This document shows, piece after piece, positions 24,594 through 33,159 of a stretch of 64,000 nucleotides of DNA. The stretch lies in assembly GCF_018275325.1 (NCBI RefSeq), contig NZ_JAGVQR010000004.1, forward strand, positions 496,001 to 560,000, given 5' to 3'. Source of the stretch: Nocardioides palaemonis (GTDB taxonomy: Bacteria > Actinomycetota > Actinomycetes > Propionibacteriales > Nocardioidaceae). The notes beneath the pieces are model-generated. The model searched no databases. It saw nothing but the letters and a program-made list of their open reading frames with translations, and was not told the origin of the DNA. The position numbers and the translations under genes were made by a program. The first letter of the stretch is position 1, and each line of letters begins with the position of its first letter.

Positions 24594-25739
24594 TCAGCCG
24601 AAGGCGCCGCCGCGCTCGTCGAGCAGGTCGAAGAGCGTGTGCTGGATGGTCTCGCGGACCTGGTCGGTGACGTTGAAGACGAGCATCGGGTCCTCGGCCT
24701 CCGTCGCGTCGTAGGAGTCGGTGCGGATCGGCTCGCCGAACTCCAGGATCCACTTCGACGGCAGCGGCACCATCCCGAGCGGCCCCAGCCACGGGAAGAA
24801 CGGCGTGATCGGGATGTAGGGCACCCCCAGCAGACGAGCGAGGGCGGGGACGTTGCCCACGAGCGGGTAGATCTCCTCCGCGCCGACCACCGACAGCGGG
24901 ATGATCGGCACGCCGGTGCGCAGGGCCGCGGACACGAAGCCACCGCGCCCGAAGCGCTGCAGCTTGTAGCGCTCGCTGAACGGCTTGCCGATGCCCTTGA
25001 AGCCCTCGGGCCACACGCCGACGAGCTCACCGCCGGACAGCATCCGCTCGGCGTCCTCGTTGCAGGCCAGGGTGGCACCGCCCTTGCGGGCCAGCGAGCT
25101 GACGACCGGCAGCTTGAAGACCAGGTCGGCCCCCAGCGGGCGCAGGAAGCGGCCGGCGTGGTCGTGCACCGTGAGCATCGTCATCAGGCCGTCGACCGGC
25201 ACCGTGCCGGAGTGGTTCGACACGACCAGGGCACCGCCCTCGGCGGGGATGTTCTCCAGCCCCCGCACCTCGAGCCGGAACCACTTCTCCGCGACCGGGC
25301 GCAGCGCCGCCATGAAGAAGCGCTCGGTCAGCTCGCGGTCGAAGCCGTAGTCGTCGACCTCGTAGTCGCCCTCGAGCCGGCGGCGGGCGAACGCCATCAG
25401 CTCGGCGAGCCGGCGCTCCCAGTCGTCGCCGAAGACCTCGTGGGCGGCGCCCTGGAGGGCGACCAGCCAGTCGCCGACCGGGATGCCGGTGTCCGGGGTG
25501 CGCTCCTCGGCCGTCGCGGCCGGGCGCGGCGGCTCCTCGGCAGCGGGCGCCGACTGCGGCTCCGGACGCGGCGCGGGGCGCGCCTTCTTCCGCGGGGCCG
25601 GACGGGCCGCGCCGGGCGCGAGGTCGCGAGCGGCCGACGACGGGCGCGACCGGCCGCTGCCACGACCGGGGCGGCCGCCGGTGCCGATCGGGATGACGAC
25701 GGCGTCCTCGCGGGCGCGCTCGCCGGCTTCCTCAGCCAC
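24594..25739 (-). CDS. Lysophospholipid acyltransferase family protein
   Basis: A 381-residue protein with ~85 disordered N-terminal residues rich in Pro, Ala and Arg, then a PlsC/LPLAT domain: VVSNHSGTVPVDGLM (the His-Asp acyltransferase block), GVWPEGFKGIGKPF and IIPLSVVGAEEIYP. Members of this actinobacterial subgroup are annotated as 1-acylglycerol-3-phosphate acyltransferases, but the acceptor is not proved. GTG at 25739 starts 8 bases inside the epimerase gene. The pair is conserved next to bldN-like loci. Confidence 0.85.
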   Translation of the reverse strand: MAEEAGERAREDAVVIPIGTGGRPGRGSGRSRPSSAARDLAPGAARPAPRKKARPAPRPEPQSAPAAEEPPRPAATAEERTPDTGIPVGDWLVALQGAAHEVFGDDWERRLAELMAFARRRLEGDYEVDDYGFDRELTERFFMAALRPVAEKWFRLEVRGLENIPAEGGALVVSNHSGTVPVDGLMTMLTVHDHAGRFLRPLGADLVFKLPVVSSLARKGGATLACNEDAERMLSGGELVGVWPEGFKGIGKPFSERYKLQRFGRGGFVSAALRTGVPIIPLSVVGAEEIYPLVGNVPALARLLGVPYIPITPFFPWLGPLGMVPLPSKWILEFGEPIRTDSYDATEAEDPMLVFNVTDQVRETIQHTLFDLLDERGGAFG

Positions 25740-26727
25740 CGACGGCCTCCTCACGACGCTGCGCCACCACCGACCGCTGCGGGGCGATCGAGCGGCAGAA
25801 GTCCGCGAACGCCTCGGCGGTCGTGTACTCCGGCTCGAAGCCGAGCTCGGTGCGCATCCGGGTGGTGTCCACACCACGACCGTAGGTCAGGAACCCCAGC
25901 TGCTCGGGCGAGAAGTCCGAGAGGCGGGCCTGGCGCATGGTGGCGCCCAGGCGCCCCACCGCGAACCGCGGCAGCGAGACCGACGGCGTGCCGAGACGGC
26001 GTACGGCCTGGCTCAGGGTCAGCAGCCCGTCGCCGGCGACGTTGAAGGTGCCGGTGGTGCCGGTCGTCGCGGCGTGGCGCAGCACCCGCATCAGGTCGTC
26101 CTCGTGGAGGAACTGCAGGCGGGGGTCGAAGCCGAGCACCCGCGGGACGACCGGGAGGCGGAAGTAGTTGGTCAGCGGGCTCGACACGTGGGGCCCGATG
26201 ACGTTGGCGGCGCGCACCAGCGTCACGTCGACGTCGGGGCGCCGGCGGGCGAACCCGCGGACGTAGCCCTCGATCTCGAAGACGTCCTTGGCGTAGCCCG
26301 AGGACGGGAGCCGCTTGGGGCCCATGTCCTCGGTGAACATCGCCGGGTCGCGCGGACCGGAGCCGTAGACGGTGGTCGTCGACTTCACGACCAGGCGCTG
26401 GACGGTCGCCGACTTCTGGCACGCAGCGAGCAGCTGCATGGAGCCGATGACGTTGAGCTCCTTCATCGTCCCGCGACCACCCGCCGAGCCAGGGGTCGCG
26501 ATCACGCTCATGTGGACGACGGTGTCGACGTCCTCCTTGGCGAGGACCTTGGCGATGACCGGGCTGCGGATGTCCGCGCGGACGAAGGACACGTCGCCGA
26601 TGTCGCCCCGGGGCGGGACGACGTCGACCCCGATGACTCGATCGATGGACGGGTCGCCGGCCGCGGCGCGCGCGAATCGTCGCCCGATGTCCCGGGAGAT
26701 CCCGGTGACCAGCACGACCCGTCCCAT
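25732..26727 (-). CDS. NAD-dependent epimerase/dehydratase (extended SDR)
   Basis: 331 residues with a Rossmann start VVLVTGISRDIGRRFAR (a variant of TGXXGXXG), acidic D at the end of strand 2, and the active-site Ser-Tyr-Lys as VKSTTTVYG and SSGYAKDVFE. Sugar-nucleotide epimerases and related enzymes share this fold; substrate unknown. It precedes and overlaps the acyltransferase gene, so the two may act on a common lipid or glycolipid precursor. The gene lies 13 bp after the bS22 stop. Confidence 0.85.
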   Translation of the reverse strand: MGRVVLVTGISRDIGRRFARAAAGDPSIDRVIGVDVVPPRGDIGDVSFVRADIRSPVIAKVLAKEDVDTVVHMSVIATPGSAGGRGTMKELNVIGSMQLLAACQKSATVQRLVVKSTTTVYGSGPRDPAMFTEDMGPKRLPSSGYAKDVFEIEGYVRGFARRRPDVDVTLVRAANVIGPHVSSPLTNYFRLPVVPRVLGFDPRLQFLHEDDLMRVLRHAATTGTTGTFNVAGDGLLTLSQAVRRLGTPSVSLPRFAVGRLGATMRQARLSDFSPEQLGFLTYGRGVDTTRMRTELGFEPEYTTAEAFADFCRSIAPQRSVVAQRREEAVGG

Positions 26728-26740
26728 GGTCGAGGGGGTG

Positions 26741-26842
26741 TTACTTGCCGAGCTTGCGGCGCTGGACGCGCGTCTTCTTGAGCAGCTTGCGGTGCTTCTT
26801 CTTGGCCATGCGCTTGCGCCGCTTCTTGATGACAGAACCCAC
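26741..26842 (-). CDS. Small ribosomal protein bS22 (AURKAIP1/COX24-like)
   Basis: A 33-residue, very basic peptide beginning [20 protein letters not shown] and ending RVQRRKLGK. This is the actinobacterial bS22 protein, bound near the decoding centre in mycobacterial 30S structures. GTG at 26842 has GGAAAGG 7 nt upstream. The mRNA leader carries a perfect 9-bp hairpin just before this ribosome site. It lies between the HTH gene and the epimerase gene, a conserved actinobacterial order. Confidence 0.9.
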   Translation of the reverse strand: MGSVIKKRRKRMAKKKHRKLLKKTRVQRRKLGK

Positions 26843-26859
26843 GGTGAGACCTTTCCTTT

Positions 26860-26879
26860 CGGCCGACGCTCGTCGGCCG
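26860..26879. promoter_or_regulatory. Perfect hairpin in the bS22 leader
   Basis: CGGCCGACG (26860-26868) pairs with CGTCGGCCG (26871-26879) over a 2-nt turn; on the minus strand it ends directly before the AAAGGAAAGG ribosome site. It could shape translation or stop upstream transcripts. Confidence 0.45.
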
Positions 26880-26882
26880 GAC

Positions 26883-26910
26883 CCGCACACCCTAACGGGG
26901 ACGTGTGCGG
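26883..26910 (-). terminator. Hairpin between the HTH gene and bS22
   Basis: CCGCACAC (26883-26890) pairs perfectly with GTGTGCGG (26903-26910) across 12 nt, 34 bp after the HTH stop. It lies 3 bp from the next hairpin. No T-run. Confidence 0.4.
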
Positions 26911-26943
26911 AGGGTGGAATCGAGTCTCGCGGGGGCCGCCGGG

Positions 26944-27150
26944 TCAGCCGGCGTTGTAGAAGCTCTTGCGCAGGTAGTCGTTGACGTCGTCCTCGGTGAC
27001 CCGGAACGAACGGCCCACGCGCACCGCGGGCAGCTCGCCGCCGTGCACGAGGCGGTAGACGGTCATCTTCGAGACGCGCATCTTCGACGCAACCTCGGCG
27101 ATGGTCAGGAAGTGGGCCTCGGACATGTCGCCGGGGGTGTTCTCAGCCAT
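26944..27150 (-). CDS. Excisionase-type helix-turn-helix DNA-binding protein
   Basis: A 68-residue single-domain MerR/excisionase-like protein: [20 protein letters not shown] is the HTH, then [18 protein letters not shown] wing, and a short end [11 protein letters not shown]. It is near BldC in size and type but its recognition residues differ, so I do not call it BldC. Such proteins are conserved in actinobacteria between acuC/proC and bS22. ATG at 27150 fits family length; a GTG at 27204 would add 18 residues. Confidence 0.85.
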   Translation of the reverse strand: MAENTPGDMSEAHFLTIAEVASKMRVSKMTVYRLVHGGELPAVRVGRSFRVTEDDVNDYLRKSFYNAG

Positions 27151-27223
27151 GGGGCACCGATCCTTCTCGAGCGGTGACGGCGCCGGCTTCCCCACCGGCG
27201 TCACAGGCGTACCGCTCTTGGTG

Positions 27224-27229
27224 AGGATA
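27224..27229 (-). promoter_or_regulatory. Possible -10 box (TATCCT) of the HTH gene
   Basis: TATCCT on the minus strand, with only a weak -35 candidate (TTCCCC) 17 nt before. It would give a ~68-nt leader to the ATG at 27150, or a ~14-nt leader to the GTG at 27204. Confidence 0.3.
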
Positions 27230-27318
27230 GGGCTCGCGTGACGCGTGGGGAAGAGGAATGCCAGAGAAACTTGTGGGACGACGGCGTGTCGACTTGCCTC
27301 CCGCTCCGAGGCCGCCGA

Positions 27319-28500
27319 TCAGGGCAGTGGGTCGAGGCCGTGGAGCGGGAAGACCTCCATGCGGGTGGCATGGATCGCCCGGTCGAGCCAGGTCTCCGGG
27401 TCGTAGCCGCCCGACCAGTCGCGGTAGGCCGGGGTCCGGCCGTCGGTCATCCGGTGCGGCGCCGTCGCGCCGAGCACCTGCTCGACGTGCTCGCGCCAGG
27501 CCGGGGGCGTCACCGTGGCCGGGTCGAGGGGACGACCGGAGGCGATCGCGAGCAGGTGGGTCCACGCCCGCGGGACGACGTCGACGACCGAGTAGCCGCC
27601 GCCGCCGGTGACGACCCAGCGGCCGCCGGCGACCTCGTGGGCCAGGTCGTGCAGCGCGAGGTAGGCCGCGCGCTGGCCGTCGATGCTCAGCATCATGTGG
27701 GCGAGCGGGTCGTTCATGTGCGAGTCGCAGCCGTGCTGGGTGACCAGCACCTGCGGCTCGAAGGCCCGCAGCACCGGCGGCACGACGGCGTGGAAGGCCC
27801 GGAGCCAGCCGGCGTCGGCCGTGCCGGGCGGCAGCGCGACGTTGACCGCGGTGCCCTCGGCGTCCGGGCCGCCGGTGTCGGTCGGGAAGCCGGTGCCCGG
27901 GAAGAGCATCTGCCCGGTCTCGTGCAGCGACACCGTCAGCACCCGCGGGTCGTCGTAGAAGATCTTCTCCACGCCGTCGCCGTGGTGGACGTCGATGTCG
28001 ACGTAGGCCACCCGCTCGGCACCCTCGTCGAGCAGCCGCCGGATCCCGACGGCGACGTCGTTGTAGATGCAGAAGCCGCTGGCCCGGTCGGGCATCGCGT
28101 GGTGCAGGCCGCCGGAGATGTTGACCGCGTGCAGCGACTCGCCGCTCCACACGCGGCGTACGGCCTCGAGCGTCGCGCCGACGACGTGCGCGCTGGCGCG
28201 GTGCATGTCGGCGAACACCGGGTCGTCCTCGGTGCCGAGGCCGCGCGCGGCGTCCTCGTAGCCCGGCGTCGCGCCGGCGCGGGTGACGGCCTCGATCAGC
28301 GCGGGGTCGTGGACGGTGGCGATCTGCTCGTCGGTGGCGACCGGCGCGTCCACCCGCTCGATCCCCTCGAGCACGCCGAGCTCGTCGGCCAGGCGCATGG
28401 TCAGGTCGACGCGCACCGGCGACATCGGGTGGGTGGGGCCGAAGTCGTACTCGCAGAGCGACTGGTCGAACACGACCGCCGTGGGCCCCTCGCACTCCAT
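27319..28500 (-). CDS. acuC: AcuC-type histone deacetylase family protein
   Basis: 393 residues of the arginase/deacetylase fold. Zinc and catalytic residues are visible: DIDVHHGDGVEK (Asp, His and the second Asp/His pair) and VTQHGCDSHMNDPLAHM with the final Asp. AcuC deacetylates lysine on acetyl-CoA synthetase in Bacillus, turning acetate activation on. No acuA or acs lies in the window. It is conserved in actinobacteria upstream of the HTH gene. ATG at 28500 follows TAACGT at leaderless spacing. Confidence 0.88.
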   Translation of the reverse strand: MECEGPTAVVFDQSLCEYDFGPTHPMSPVRVDLTMRLADELGVLEGIERVDAPVATDEQIATVHDPALIEAVTRAGATPGYEDAARGLGTEDDPVFADMHRASAHVVGATLEAVRRVWSGESLHAVNISGGLHHAMPDRASGFCIYNDVAVGIRRLLDEGAERVAYVDIDVHHGDGVEKIFYDDPRVLTVSLHETGQMLFPGTGFPTDTGGPDAEGTAVNVALPPGTADAGWLRAFHAVVPPVLRAFEPQVLVTQHGCDSHMNDPLAHMMLSIDGQRAAYLALHDLAHEVAGGRWVVTGGGGYSVVDVVPRAWTHLLAIASGRPLDPATVTPPAWREHVEQVLGATAPHRMTDGRTPAYRDWSGGYDPETWLDRAIHATRMEVFPLHGLDPLP

Positions 28501-28507
28501 GTGGCGG

Positions 28508-28513
28508 ACGTTA
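28508..28513 (-). promoter_or_regulatory. -10 box (TAACGT) of acuC
   Basis: TAACGT on the minus strand lies 7 nt before the ATG at 28500; no ribosome site is present between. Confidence 0.4.
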
Positions 28514-28558
28514 CTCCGGGCGCACCCCCGCCCCGCGCAGCGGGACGGGTCGCGAGAC

Positions 28559-29119
28559 TCAGGACAGCCGGCCGGTCTGCGCGAGCGAGGTCATCTGCTC
28601 GACGGTGATGCTCGGCGAGGCGAGGCCGACGAGCCTGCCCTCCCAGCGGCCGGGCGACTGCACGAACATCGACACCGACCCGCTCGCGGGGTCCTGACCG
28701 ACCCAGACCTTCGCGGAGGCGTCCTGCTCGAGCGCGACCGGCTCCGCCCAGCCCGGCACGGTGCCCGGGTCGTACTTGCGGAGGAACTGGTCGTCGAGGG
28801 CCGGGTCGCCGGCGCCACGCTCGTAGGTGAAGGTCATCCCAGCGAGGTGGAGCTCCTCGGCGACCGTGCGGTCGGCAGGGCGGTCCGCCGTCGGGGCGGT
28901 CGTCGTGCCCGGAGGCGCGGGCGGCGCGGTGTCACCCAGCGAGCCGGCCACCAGCACCGCGGCGGCGACGGCACCGACGGCGGGCAGGGCGACCAGGCCC
29001 GGTCGGGCCCAGACGGGGCGGGTGCGCACCTGCGGCACGGGGCCCTCGTAGGTCACGGCGTGGACGTCCTCGCGGAACGCCTCGCCCAGCTGTCGGGTCA
29101 GGTCATCGTCGGTCAGCAT
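28559..29119 (-). CDS. Membrane protein paired with SigE-family sigma factor (module 2)
   Basis: A 186-residue protein with a ~40-residue cytoplasmic start, one membrane helix (about 41-60), a Pro/Thr linker (APPAPPGTTTAPT) and a ~110-residue outer domain without cysteines. It begins 17 bases inside the sigma gene. Same layout as the partners in modules 1 and 3 but with no clear sequence similarity between outer domains, so each may sense a different signal. Function unproved. Confidence 0.62.
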   Translation of the reverse strand: MLTDDDLTRQLGEAFREDVHAVTYEGPVPQVRTRPVWARPGLVALPAVGAVAAAVLVAGSLGDTAPPAPPGTTTAPTADRPADRTVAEELHLAGMTFTYERGAGDPALDDQFLRKYDPGTVPGWAEPVALEQDASAKVWVGQDPASGSVSMFVQSPGRWEGRLVGLASPSITVEQMTSLAQTGRLS

Positions 29120-29612
29120 CGCTCAGCTCCTGCTCGGTGGTGAGTGCGGCCCGGAGGGTGCCCAGGGCGCGCGCGGTCTGTGACTTGACGGTCCCCGTCG
29201 AGCACCCGAGCGCCGCGGCGGTGTCGGCGACGCTCAGGTCGTCGAAGTACCGCAGCACCAGCACCGCCCGCTGTCCTGCGGGCAGCCGGCGGGCCGCCCG
29301 GAGGAGCTGGTCGCGGTCGGCCACCCCGTCGCGCACCGGGACCGGCACGTCGAGCTCGAGGGGCGCCTCGTCGGGCCGCCGGCTCAGGCTGCGCCACCGG
29401 TCCCTGGCCAGGTTGACCACGACACGTCGGGCGTACGCCTCCGGCTCGGCGCGGGCACTGGACCACCGCCGCGCGGTGCGCAGCAGCGCGGTCTGCACCA
29501 GGTCCTCGGCATGCTGCCGGTCCCCGCACATCAGGTACGCCGTGCGCAGCAGCCGGTCGGAGGACCGGCGCACGAACGCATCGAAGCCGGCCTGGTCGTC
29601 CCGGGCGATCAC
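29103..29612 (-). CDS. SigE-family ECF RNA polymerase sigma factor (module 2)
   Basis: 169 residues with region 2 (SSDRLLRTAYLMCGDRQHAE, DLVQTALLRTARRW) and region 4 (VLVLRYFDDLSVADTAAALG, CSTGTVKSQTARALG). The start is GTG at 29612; only a weak GGAAGA lies upstream. Translation is coupled to the membrane protein gene downstream. The sigma factor belongs to the same group as those at 17618 and 39083. Confidence 0.88.
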   Translation of the reverse strand: MIARDDQAGFDAFVRRSSDRLLRTAYLMCGDRQHAEDLVQTALLRTARRWSSARAEPEAYARRVVVNLARDRWRSLSRRPDEAPLELDVPVPVRDGVADRDQLLRAARRLPAGQRAVLVLRYFDDLSVADTAAALGCSTGTVKSQTARALGTLRAALTTEQELSDADRR

Positions 29613-29666
29613 CGGGTCACGTCTTCCGTCACACCCACCAGAACTCCGGTGGCGGCGGGGAGGTTG

Positions 29667-30467
29667 TCAGGAACCCTCGGCGAGCTCGCGCGAGCGGTTG
29701 CGCGCTGCCTCCATGGCGGCGAGGAAGGCGGCGCGCACGCGGTGGATCTCGAGCTCGCGCAGGGCCGACGCGGTGGTGCCGCTGGGCGAGGTGACCTGCT
29801 CGCGCAGCACGACGGGGTGGGTGCCGGTCTCGCGGAGCATCGCGGCCGAGCCGACCAGGGTCTGCACCACGAGGTCGGTGGCGGTGGCGCGGGGCAGCCC
29901 GAGGTGGACGCCGGCCTCGATCATCGACTCGACGACGAAGAAGATGTAGGCGGGTCCGGAGCCGGAGATCGCCGTGACTGCGTCCATCTGCTTCTCGGGG
30001 ATCCGCAGCACCTTGCCGGTGGAGGCCATCAGCGACTCGACCTCGGACAGGTGGGAGTCGTCGCAGTGGGAGCCGGGCGCGATCGCGGCCATCCCCTCGT
30101 CGACCAGCGCCGGGGTGTTCGGCATGACCCGCACGACCGCGACCCCGTCCGGGACGCGCGCCTCGATGAACGCGGTGGTGATGCCGGCAGCGAGCGAGAC
30201 GACGAGCTGGCCGGCGCGCAGCTCGGGCGCGATCTCGTCGAGGACGTCGCCCATGTCCTGCGGCTTGACCACCAGCGCGACGGTGGTGGCCTTCGCCGCC
30301 GCCTCGCGGTTGGACACGACGGCGACGCCGTAGCGCTCCTCGAGCTCGCGGGCCCGCTCGGCGCGCTTCTCGCCGACGAGCAGCTGGTCGACCCGACGGC
30401 CGGCCCGGACCAGCCCGGAGAGCAGGGTCTCCCCCATCACGCCGGCGCCGATGATCGCAGTGGTCAT
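29667..30467 (-). CDS. proC: Pyrroline-5-carboxylate reductase
   Basis: ProC reduces pyrroline-5-carboxylate with NAD(P)H, the last step of proline synthesis. The 266-residue protein begins with the Rossmann motif TTAIIGAGVMGETLL and has the C-terminal signature SGSGPAYIFFVVESMIEAG, then LPRATATDLV. It starts at ATG 30467, 6 nt after TAGATT. It lies 118 bp below the proline dehydrogenase gene, so synthesis and breakdown of proline are adjacent. Confidence 0.93.
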   Translation of the reverse strand: MTTAIIGAGVMGETLLSGLVRAGRRVDQLLVGEKRAERARELEERYGVAVVSNREAAAKATTVALVVKPQDMGDVLDEIAPELRAGQLVVSLAAGITTAFIEARVPDGVAVVRVMPNTPALVDEGMAAIAPGSHCDDSHLSEVESLMASTGKVLRIPEKQMDAVTAISGSGPAYIFFVVESMIEAGVHLGLPRATATDLVVQTLVGSAAMLRETGTHPVVLREQVTSPSGTTASALRELEIHRVRAAFLAAMEAARNRSRELAEGS

Positions 30468-30473
30468 GCCGCG

Positions 30474-30479
30474 AATCTA
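30474..30479 (-). promoter_or_regulatory. -10 box (TAGATT) of proC
   Basis: TAGATT on the minus strand is 6 nt before the ATG at 30467, at leaderless spacing. The 118-bp gap above it is slightly less GC-rich than the surroundings and holds no other recognisable gene. Confidence 0.4.
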
Positions 30480-30585
30480 TCGCTTGGAGATTTCGACGCG
30501 CACGTCGCGATCTCGTGCCTCGATCGCGGTGCTTGCTCAATCTGGTCCACGACGCGCCTGCTCCTCCGTCGCAGACGCTGTGGCC

Positions 30586-31521
30586 TCACTTCTTGGAGAC
30601 GAGCGATCTCACGAAGAAGGCGAGGTTCTGCGGCTTCTCGGCCAGGCGGCGCATGAGGTAGCCGTACCACTCGGTGCCGTAGGGGACGTAGACGCGCATC
30701 GTCTCGCCGGCGGCCGCGAGCCGCTTCTGCTCCTCGGGGCGGATGCCGTAGAGCATCTGGAACTCGTAGGTCCCGGCGTGCCGGCCGAAGCGGCTGGCCA
30801 GCGAGGACGCGATCTGCACCATCCGCGGGTCGTGGGTGGCGATCATCGGGTAGCCCTGGCCGCCGAGCAGCACCTTGAGGCAGCGGACGTAGGACTTGTC
30901 GATCTCGAGGCGGTCCTGGAAGGCGACCGACTCGGGCTCCATGTAGGCACCCTTGCACAGCCGCACGCGCGAGCCCTCGTAGGCCAGCGCGCGGCAGTCG
31001 GCCTCGGTGCGGTGCAGCATCGCCTGCAGCACGGCGCCGGTCTCGGGGAAGTCCTTGCGCAGCTCGCGCAGGATCGACAGCGTCGAGTCGGTGGTGGTGT
31101 GGTCCTCCATGTCGAGGGTCACCGTGGTGCCGGCGTTGCGCGCGGCGCGGCAGATGTCGCGGGCGTTCTCGAGCGCGACCTTGTGGCCGTTCTCCGGGAG
31201 GAACTGCCCGATCGCGCTGAGCTTGACCGAGACCTCCGCCTGGCCGGACAGGCCGCGGGCCGACAGGTCGGCGAGCAGCTCCTTGTAGGCCGCGACCGTG
31301 GCCTCCGCCTGGGCGAGGTCGGTGGTGTCCTCGCCGAGGTAGTCGAGGGTGACCCGCAGCCCGTCGTCGACGAGCCCGGAGGTCGCCGCGACGGCGTCGG
31401 CGGTGGCCTCGCCGGGGACGTAGCTGGTGACGATCCCGCTCGAGACGGGCATCGTGGAGACGAGCTTCTTCACCGCCTGGCTGCGGGCGAGGAGCAGGAT
31501 CGGCTGGCGGAGCAACTGCAT
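30586..31521 (-). CDS. Proline dehydrogenase
   Basis: A 311-residue monofunctional FAD enzyme that oxidises proline to pyrroline-5-carboxylate and passes electrons to quinone. The (beta/alpha)8 fold shows VSVKLSAIG, DMEDHTTTDSTL, RLCKGAYMEP and the substrate-binding helix YGYLMRRLAEKPQN. No pyrroline-5-carboxylate dehydrogenase is in the window, unlike mycobacterial pruA-pruB. ATG at 31521 is favoured by TAGCCT at leaderless spacing. Confidence 0.92.
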   Translation of the reverse strand: MQLLRQPILLLARSQAVKKLVSTMPVSSGIVTSYVPGEATADAVAATSGLVDDGLRVTLDYLGEDTTDLAQAEATVAAYKELLADLSARGLSGQAEVSVKLSAIGQFLPENGHKVALENARDICRAARNAGTTVTLDMEDHTTTDSTLSILRELRKDFPETGAVLQAMLHRTEADCRALAYEGSRVRLCKGAYMEPESVAFQDRLEIDKSYVRCLKVLLGGQGYPMIATHDPRMVQIASSLASRFGRHAGTYEFQMLYGIRPEEQKRLAAAGETMRVYVPYGTEWYGYLMRRLAEKPQNLAFFVRSLVSKK

Positions 31522-31528
31522 GGGCCGA

Positions 31529-31534
31529 AGGCTA
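31529..31534 (-). promoter_or_regulatory. -10 box (TAGCCT) of proline dehydrogenase
   Basis: TAGCCT on the minus strand is 7 nt before the ATG at 31521, with no ribosome site between. Confidence 0.4.
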
Positions 31535-31579
31535 CGCCCGGGTCGCCGACCCGCCACATCCGAGGAGGTGGTCGGTCCG

Positions 31580-32317
31580 TCAGGGCGTACGCCGTCGCAG
31601 GGTGGCCGCGCCGAGCGCCAGCGCCGCGAGCGCGAAGCAGGCGACGATCGCCACCGACCGCCAGATCGCGCCGGTGTCGGCGGCGCCGGTGAGCTCCTGC
31701 ATCGCGTCGACCGCGTAGGACATGGGGAGCACGTCGCTGATCGTCTCGAGCATGCCCGGCATCGCGTCGCGCGGGACGAACAGGCCGCACAGCAGCACCT
31801 GCGGCAGCACGAACGCCGGCATGAACTGCACCGCCTGGAACTCGGTGGTCGCGAACGCGCTCACCAGCAGCCCGAGCGCCGTGCCGAGCACCGCGTCGGC
31901 GACCGCCACGACCCCCAGCAGCCACACCGACCCCTGCACCTCGAGGCCGAGCAGCCCGACGCTGACGGCGACCGCGAGCGCGGACTGCAGCGCGGCCAGC
32001 AGCCCGAACGCGAGGGCGTAGCCGAGGAGGAAGTCGAGCTTGGCCATCGGCATGGTGAGCAGGCGCTCCAGGGTGCCGGACGAGCGCTCGCGCAGCGTGG
32101 TCACGCTGGTCACGAGGAACATCACGATGAACGGGAACATCGCCAGCAGACCCGGTCCGAAGCGGTCGAACAGGTCGCCGGGCAGGTCCTGGAACATCCA
32201 CCACAGCAAGCTGATCAGCACGCACGGGACGACCATGAGCATCGCCAGCGTGCGGTGGTCGCGCCGCACCTGGCGCAGCACGCGCCCGGCGACGGCGAGG
32301 GTGATGCGGGCGTTCAT
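31580..32317 (-). CDS. ABC-2 type transporter permease
   Basis: 245 residues with six predicted membrane helices and the ABC-2 pattern (VVPCVLISLLWWMF, TLRERSSGTLERLLTMP, PQVLLCGLFVPRDAMPGMLE). It is the membrane part of an exporter, co-translated with its ATPase through an ATGA overlap. Such pairs export drugs, lipids or small molecules; the substrate is unknown. A TetR gene lies just upstream of the pair and may regulate it. Confidence 0.88.
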   Translation of the reverse strand: MNARITLAVAGRVLRQVRRDHRTLAMLMVVPCVLISLLWWMFQDLPGDLFDRFGPGLLAMFPFIVMFLVTSVTTLRERSSGTLERLLTMPMAKLDFLLGYALAFGLLAALQSALAVAVSVGLLGLEVQGSVWLLGVVAVADAVLGTALGLLVSAFATTEFQAVQFMPAFVLPQVLLCGLFVPRDAMPGMLETISDVLPMSYAVDAMQELTGAADTGAIWRSVAIVACFALAALALGAATLRRRTP

Positions 32318-33030
32318 GCTGCGCTCCCCTGCTCGACCAGCTGGAGGAAGGCGCCCTCGATGTCGGCGGCGCCCGTGCGGGCCCGGACCTCCTCGGGCGA
32401 GCCGTCGGCGATGATCCGGCCCTCGCGCATCAGCAGCAACCGGTGGCACCGCTCGGCCTCGTCCATCACGTGGCTGGAGACCAGGACGGCCGCGCCGGCG
32501 TCGGCGATCCGGTGGAAAAGCGCCCAGAGGTCGCGTCGCAGGACCGGGTCGAGGCCGACGGTGGGCTCGTCGAGCACCAGCAGGTCGGGGCTGCCGAGCA
32601 GGGCCACCGCGAGCCCGGCGCGGCTGCGTTGGCCGCCTGAGAGCCGGCCGACCACCTGGTCGCGGTGGTCACCGAGGGCCACCGCCTCGATCGCCTCTTC
32701 GACCGCGGGGCGCCCGACACCGAGGACGCGGGCGAAGAAGGCGAGGTTCTCCGCGACCGTGAGGTCGTCGTAGACGCTCGCCGCCTGGGTGACGTAGCCG
32801 ATGCGCGTGCGCAGCGGCGCGCTGCCGGCCGGCTCCCCCAGCACCTGGACCTCGCCCGAGCGCAGCTGCTGGGCGCCGACGAGGCTGCGCAGGAGGGTGG
32901 TCTTGCCGCAGCCGCTGGGCCCGAGCAGCCCGGTGACGCCGGACGTCACGTCCAGCGAGATGCCGGGCAGCACCTCGCGCTCACCGCGTACGACGACGAG
33001 GTCCCGGACCTCCACGACGTTTTTCATCAT
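32314..33030 (-). CDS. ABC transporter ATP-binding protein
   Basis: 238 residues with Walker A LLGPSGCGKTT, Q-loop YVTQAASVYDD, signature LSGGQRSRAG, Walker B LLVLDEPTVGLD and switch VSSHVMDEAERC. It drives the ABC-2 permease encoded next. Two consecutive ATG codons (33030 and 33027) are possible starts; neither has a ribosome site, but CACAAT lies 7 nt upstream of the first, so a leaderless start is likely. The 200 bp above holds two family B palindromes. Confidence 0.88.
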   Translation of the reverse strand: MMKNVVEVRDLVVVRGEREVLPGISLDVTSGVTGLLGPSGCGKTTLLRSLVGAQQLRSGEVQVLGEPAGSAPLRTRIGYVTQAASVYDDLTVAENLAFFARVLGVGRPAVEEAIEAVALGDHRDQVVGRLSGGQRSRAGLAVALLGSPDLLVLDEPTVGLDPVLRRDLWALFHRIADAGAAVLVSSHVMDEAERCHRLLLMREGRIIADGSPEEVRARTGAADIEGAFLQLVEQGSAA

Positions 33031-33075
33031 GTGTTGAATTGTGCGCTCGTCGGGGGGCGCCGTCAACCCCCCGTC

Positions 33076-33128
33076 GAGCGGTGGCTGACCCACATTCCGG
33101 CGCGCGGAAAGTGTGGGTGGCGCACCGC
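33076..33128. repeat. Palindrome family B, copy 3
   Basis: GAGCGGTGGCTGACCCACAT followed by TCCG (33076-33099) faces CGGAAAGTGTGGGTGGCG then CACCGC (33105-33128). One arm has CTGACCCAC and the other GCGCACC, which gives the element a direction. Confidence 0.8.
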
Positions 33129-33159
33129 GCGGGGTGAGGGCCCGACGGGTCGGCAGTAC

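Noticed and set aside
26944..27150. Calling the HTH protein BldC
   Set aside because: Size and fold fit, but the sequence is of the excisionase subgroup next to proC/acuC, distinct from BldC as I know it.
30468..30585. Possible tRNA or small RNA between proC and proline dehydrogenase
   Set aside because: No cloverleaf, T-loop or CCA-end pattern could be found; the gap looks like a promoter region only.
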